Origin: Planctomycetota bacterium
GTDB taxonomy: Bacteria; Planctomycetota; Phycisphaerae; Phycisphaerales; Phycisphaeraceae
Direction of reading: 5' to 3'
DNA: 57,791 bases
Assembly: GCA_024276075.1 (NCBI GenBank)
Contig: JAJRXX010000032.1
Coordinates: 1 to 57,791 of the forward strand
The notes under the pieces were generated by a model. The model was not told where the DNA came from, did not search any database, and was given only the letters and a program-made list of their open reading frames with translations. The stretch's first letter is position 1. Every line of letters starts with the position of its first letter. Positions 53,920 through 57,791 of this stretch are shown here, in pieces. Position numbers and translations under genes: made by a program.

Positions 53920-54998
53920 GGGTGGGTGTGCGGCGAACCGCTGGACAAGACCAACTGTTCAAACGCCTGTTTCTCTTTTTCTACAGCCTCATTTATGCCG
54001 GCCATCTTAATGAATAAGGTGTTGCCTTGCCTCGGCAGCGTCGCCACCACCATTCGCTGACGCGCACCCGAGCCATCATCCGCAGCTAACAGGTCTACCA
54101 CCATGGCCTGACCCCCGATCCGCTGCGTCGGCTGATCGTCGATCCGAGCCACAGGCGCCAAGCCAAGTTGATTGCGCCAACGATTGATATTTGGCAGCAC
54201 GCCTCCACCGTCGCCTTTCAATGCTGTGACCGTAATCCGCACCTCGCCGGCTGCGTTTTTAGCGTCGTAAGCCGCCATCAGAATGGTTGATGGGTTGGAG
54301 TCTGGTTTCCAATGCGCAGGTATTTGCCAACCAGCATGATCGCTGTGGTTGTGTCCCGCTGATCCCTCACTCGGCCCTTGACCCGCGCCAGCGCCGCCGC
54401 TAGCACTGTTTGCACCACCAGCCAAACGGAATGATTGCGCGAAGCCAACGATCGAGGCCTTGTGATCATCGAGTTTCGACGGTTCATCCATCGCCTTGAC
54501 GAACCACGTCATACTCACGCCGTCTTCGATGATGGCACCGATCATTCGCTTGGGCGCATTGTTGTTACCCCCGCCCCGACCGATCATGTCCAGTACAAAG
54601 CCCCGCAAGTTACCTTTAGAAAACGGCGTCAGATGCTCACTCACATCGTCCTGAGCAATCGGGTCGAGGTTAAGCTGGCCACGCCAACGGTTCATGTTTG
54701 ACAGCAGCCCGCCTGCGCGGCCGGGAAATGCGGACACCGCGACCTCCACGGTGTTTGCGCCGCTGGTCGCCTCAAACGTCGCCACCCGCATCGCTCGCTC
54801 ACCCGGTAATTGCCGCCAACCCTTCGGTACCGTCCACGTCATCTCGGGACGCCTTGCGCCAGCAGCCGGGGTTGCCGCGGTAGCGAGTCCTATACGTGGC
54901 GCGTCTTTCGGTGCCTGATAGGCTTGGATCTCGTCACGCTCACACCCACCAAGTCCAATCGTTAGAAACAGGAGTAATAAACAGGCTCGAACCCACAT
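53916..54998 (-). CDS. Lipoprotein with two copies of the same domain, first gene of the cytochrome c assembly operon
   Basis: 360 residues. Lipoprotein signal MWVRACLLLLFLTIGLGGC (lipobox LGGC). Two homologous domains, about 50-192 and 222-345: TWTVPKGWRQLPG against AGWQIPAHWKPDSN, and NMNRWRGQLNLDPI against NINRWRNQLGLAPV. A Gly/Ser/Asn-rich linker with His separates them. I do not know the family; the fold might be a small beta-rich domain. It overlaps resB by four bases, which suggests a role in cytochrome maturation or a c-type respiratory complex (inference). AAGGA lies 7 bases before the ATG. Confidence 0.8.
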   Translation of the reverse strand: MWVRACLLLLFLTIGLGGCERDEIQAYQAPKDAPRIGLATAATPAAGARRPEMTWTVPKGWRQLPGERAMRVATFEATSGANTVEVAVSAFPGRAGGLLSNMNRWRGQLNLDPIAQDDVSEHLTPFSKGNLRGFVLDMIGRGGGNNNAPKRMIGAIIEDGVSMTWFVKAMDEPSKLDDHKASIVGFAQSFRLAGGANSASGGAGAGQGPSEGSAGHNHSDHAGWQIPAHWKPDSNPSTILMAAYDAKNAAGEVRITVTALKGDGGGVLPNINRWRNQLGLAPVARIDDQPTQRIGGQAMVVDLLAADDGSGARQRMVVATLPRQGNTLFIKMAGINEAVEKEKQAFEQLVLSSGSPHTHP

Positions 54999-55420
54999 TG
55001 AAGTATCCTTGTGTAAAGGGCGTCATTTACGATCCAAAGCATGTGGGACAGGCGTTGTCGGGGATGGTTTTAGAGGATCGTTACTAATTTGGCGGGGGCT
55101 TTTGAGGGTAGCCATGATACCTCAAACAGGTTCTGGATGTGAATAACTCAGGGGGAGAGTGTGCTAACGGTGGATGCTTAGGTATACGCACAATCCCGTT
55201 GGCCCACGATTATCTAATTGCTCTGTACCGCTGATTGGCACAGGTTTAACGGGACGGCTTCAACAGCGGTTTATCCGCTAAATGTCGATTTTCTACTCCT
55301 GTCGGGCTACAATCAAAAGATACGCGTCCTGGGAGATGATCCGTCGGGTCGGAGGTGAGGTCGAGGTGCCTTCAAGGTGCGCGTTCTCATCAATAAGCCG
55401 TAACAGTTAAGGGAGAAGTT
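54999..55420. other. Intergenic region between the lipoprotein operon and the last gene
   Basis: 422 bp holding two divergent promoter regions. A possible -10 TACAAT lies at about 55308-55313, and AAGGGAGAAG precedes the PEP-CTERM gene. I see no gene and no repeat-core copy. Confidence 0.5.
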
Positions 55421-57415
55421 ATGAAGCATCATCGATCAATCATTGCAGGGCTCGCCGCGGTTGCGGTCTTGAGCATGACCTATCAAGACGTGGCGGCGGC
55501 GACCATCAATTTCGACGATGCGTATGCTGATCTGGGTGAAAGCAGCAACCCGGCGACGTACTACCAAACGGACTTGGGCGTGACGTTTACCGGGCAGTAT
55601 TTTGGGGTCGTAGGCGGGCAGGGCAACGGTGACGCTGGCAACTGGGAGCTGCGTGGGACCAACGGGTCAGCGTTATTGGGCATCAATACGAGTTTTACAG
55701 GCTCACCGACGATCAATTTCGATAAAGACATGAGTAACTTCAGTGTCGATGTGGGGGTCCCGGAGTTTGGATCGACTACCAATATACAGGTCAGGGCAAC
55801 GGGTTTTCGCAATGGCGCGGTGGTCGAAACTCAGTCCATCTTCATCGTGACCACAGGAGACGTTGATGGGGAGTGGAGAAAGCTCACCTTTACGCAATTC
55901 GTGGACTCGGTGCGGATTCAGAAAATCAGTGGAGCCTCAAACGCATTCGGGGTAGACAACTACCAGTTCTCGATTGCCGATGTGGTATGGACGGGTGTGT
56001 CAGGGGGGAGCTTTTTTTCTTCTGCTAATTGGCAAGATTCAGCGGCACCCCCCTCGAACGCGGCATCGATCGCAATCCAGCCTCAATTCGGGGGTACCAT
56101 CTCCGGGCTGTTCAACACGATCGTCACCGAAGACTTTACCCTCGGGGCGGGGATCGGGACCGGTACGCTGGATATCGGCTCCACGGGGGTGATGATCGTC
56201 AGCAACTCCACGGATATCCAAGCATCCGGGCGCATCACCGGAGACGGGTCATTTATTTCTCAGGAATCTACATTTACGCTCGGTGGAACCATCGATCTCG
56301 CCGACAGCCTGCAGGTCATCGCTCAGACGAACATGGTCAACAACGGTCAGATCGAAGGCAATGGCGACCTCGATGTGGGGAAAAATCTGACGAATAACGG
56401 ATCGATCCAGATCGGCGGGAAGATCAAAGCAGCCAGCCGAGTCTTTAACAATGCGACCATCGAATTGGTTAACGGGGGCGTAGTCGAAGTGAGTTCGTCG
56501 CTATCTAACAACCCCGGTGGGTTGATCAGTGGTGATGGTCTGGTCGCTGCGACGGTATTCAACGCTGGAACCCTACGCGTGGCGGTTGGCGATAAGCTCA
56601 CCGTCGACGATCCCGTGGGCGCGACGAGTGTGTCGAATAGCAACACCGCAACCACCCCGGCCCAGATCGAACTGCTTGGCGGGACGCTTGAAGTTAAAGG
56701 CGACCTGATTAACGGAGACCTCCGTGCGGTTCCGTTACCCGGGCGTATTGCCGGGCACGGTACGCTAATCGTGCAGGGCACCTTGTCGAACAAGATCGGG
56801 ACCCTGGCGTTCAGCGGTGATACCGACATCCTCGGGGACGTGAACAATCAAGACACGATTATCGTCACCGGTAATTCTCGGCTGACATTCTTCGATGACG
56901 TCGATCACACCGGAACCGAGATCCGAGTGAGTAGCGGAAGTATCGCGGTATTCTTTGGGGACGTCACCGGAGCAGGCCCGTATACCGGAAACGGAACGGT
57001 GCGGTATGAGGGAACCTTTAGCCCTGGAAATAGCCCTGGACTGGTCAATTTCGGCGGTGATCTGGAACTCAGTGACAATGTAACGCTCGTAATGGAACTT
57101 GGCGGGCGTCTGCGTGGCGACGAATACGACGCGATCAATGTCGCCGGAGCGTTGCCCCTCAACGGCATCCTTGACGTTCAGCTAATCGATGGGTTCTTGC
57201 CATCGTTGGGCGATACGTTCGACCTATTCGATGCGGCGGTGATGGCGGGTGATTTCGATCACATCCTGCTCCCGTCACTGGGTAGTGGGCTTTCGTTTGA
57301 TGTGTCGGCTCTATCAATCAACGGCACGATAGCCATCGTCCCCGAGCCTGGTACCACAGCGGTGCTGGGGTTGGCGGGGTTGTGGGCCATGGCGCGTCGT
57401 CGCCGTGACGCATGA
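55421..57415 (+). CDS. Secreted PEP-CTERM protein with beta-strand repeats
   Basis: 664 residues. The signal peptide (MKHHRSIIAGLAAVAVLSMT, cleavage near VAAA) is followed by a jelly-roll-like domain (about 30-185, FDKDMSNFSVDVGVPEFGST). A shorter run of PATR-type strands follows, with the recurring end motif GNGTVRYEGTFSPGNSPG (about 526-543) and a closing beta domain (DVQLIDGFLPSLGDTFDLFD). The last residues EPGTTAVLGLAGLWAMARRR are a textbook PEP-CTERM signal. Exported and probably anchored by an exosortase. GAGAAGTT before ATG 55421 decides the start. Role unknown. Confidence 0.85.
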   Translation: MKHHRSIIAGLAAVAVLSMTYQDVAAATINFDDAYADLGESSNPATYYQTDLGVTFTGQYFGVVGGQGNGDAGNWELRGTNGSALLGINTSFTGSPTINFDKDMSNFSVDVGVPEFGSTTNIQVRATGFRNGAVVETQSIFIVTTGDVDGEWRKLTFTQFVDSVRIQKISGASNAFGVDNYQFSIADVVWTGVSGGSFFSSANWQDSAAPPSNAASIAIQPQFGGTISGLFNTIVTEDFTLGAGIGTGTLDIGSTGVMIVSNSTDIQASGRITGDGSFISQESTFTLGGTIDLADSLQVIAQTNMVNNGQIEGNGDLDVGKNLTNNGSIQIGGKIKAASRVFNNATIELVNGGVVEVSSSLSNNPGGLISGDGLVAATVFNAGTLRVAVGDKLTVDDPVGATSVSNSNTATTPAQIELLGGTLEVKGDLINGDLRAVPLPGRIAGHGTLIVQGTLSNKIGTLAFSGDTDILGDVNNQDTIIVTGNSRLTFFDDVDHTGTEIRVSSGSIAVFFGDVTGAGPYTGNGTVRYEGTFSPGNSPGLVNFGGDLELSDNVTLVMELGGRLRGDEYDAINVAGALPLNGILDVQLIDGFLPSLGDTFDLFDAAVMAGDFDHILLPSLGSGLSFDVSALSINGTIAIVPEPGTTAVLGLAGLWAMARRRRDA

Positions 57416-57457
57416 GGCTGTGGAAACGGTGTGGCGAAAGTTGTTTTGTTTGGGGTT

Positions 57458-57688
57458 TAGAGCAACTGGCGTCATTAATCTTCATTGACCGGGTGGCACG
57501 GCTTGCTTGCAAGCCGTGAAATACAGATGTTTGTTATACCAATTCAAATTAATACTCGCGCGGTGTCTACGAACGCGAAAACAGGGCAGACAATAACTTA
57601 CATCACTTACAACGCGCTGGAATGATACGCAATGCGTATTACACCTACTATCCAATCAAGATGAAAAATATTGACGCCAGTTGTTCTA
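57458..57688 (-). mobile_element. Family A element interrupted by the 102-bp element
   Basis: Opens TAGAGCAACTGGCGTCATTA and closes TATTGACGCCAGTTGTTCTA (inverted); the perfect hairpin is at 57497-57518. Its first 22 bases give the empty site for the insertion at 26399. It is itself split at 57537-57638. Confidence 0.82.
57537..57638 (+). mobile_element. 102-bp element (family C), copy 2, nested
   Basis: Starts TACCAATTC and ends ATACGCAATGCGTA, flanked by TTA on both sides. The host sequence without it is seen at 26555-26575 (GTTTGTTACACCTACTATCC). Confidence 0.82.
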
Positions 57689-57791
57689 GAGCACCTTGCA
57701 TAAATAATCGCCATGTCAGTTCTGGAGTAGGGCAGGTCATTGACCTGCCTTCTTCTTGGGGAGATGGAGAATAATTACGCAAGTTGCTCTA
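57687..57791 (+). mobile_element. 105-bp MITE-like element, copy 2, at the window end
   Basis: Same 105 bases as 26399-26503. It abuts the family A element, sharing its terminal TA, and ends with the last base of the window. Confidence 0.85.

Overview
The window looks like chromosome from a planctomycete, most likely Phycisphaerae or a close relative (inference, no marker gene seen). The grounds are three proteins with PEP-CTERM sorting tails, one of them also carrying a dockerin, long autotransporter-type beta-strand repeat proteins, a NagB/PIG-L fusion, a long CcsA-type cytochrome c assembly protein, and many short intergenic palindromic repeats. Base composition is moderately GC-rich. No rRNA, phage, CRISPR array, transposase or recombinase gene is visible.

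Layout. 1-6.1 kb: 3' part of a giant secreted adhesin, then a membrane PAS-GGDEF-HD-GYP signalling protein. 6.3-8.5 kb: an OprP-type porin and a small YjfB-like protein, both on the minus strand. 8.7-16.5 kb: plus-strand genes for NagB/PIG-L, a structured RNA candidate, serine acetyltransferase, a LON-domain protein, a UvrD/PcrA helicase and TrpF. 16.5-20.5 kb: minus-strand deaminase, VanZ-MurJ fusion and ParA. 20.8-28.8 kb: a lone atpD, an RmlD-like reductase, a PEP-CTERM metalloprotease, a GH16 enzyme, murB and mnmA, separated by repeat-rich gaps. 29-34.3 kb: a large secreted protein, a GH113-like enzyme and a chemotaxis receptor. 34.5-38.4 kb: purD, pheS, purC and tRNA-Pro(CGG). 38.9-44.3 kb: an 1.8-kilo-residue repeat protein with dockerin and PEP-CTERM tail. 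44.4-50.9 kb: a minus-strand heavy-metal RND efflux operon with a small leader protein gene. 51-55 kb: a lipoprotein-ResB-CcsA cytochrome c assembly operon with overlapping genes. 55.4-57.4 kb: another PEP-CTERM repeat protein.

How the genes fit together. Most are housekeeping: purine, cysteine and tryptophan synthesis, cell wall, translation, DNA repair and energy. Around them is an exported layer suited to polysaccharide use and surface attachment (GH16, GH113-like, NagB/PIG-L, porin, PEP-CTERM proteins, chemoreceptor, cyclic-di-GMP protein).

The most unusual content lies between the genes. Small non-coding elements of about 100-140 bp have terminal inverted repeats that usually begin TAG and end CTA, and they insert at TA. 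They are nested in one another, and the window itself supplies empty and filled target sites, so insertion can be reconstructed. A conserved core (CTGACGGTCGCGGCTCGT) recurs 11 times, always on the plus strand, within elements whose termini differ. Several elements begin exactly at a stop codon of the preceding gene.
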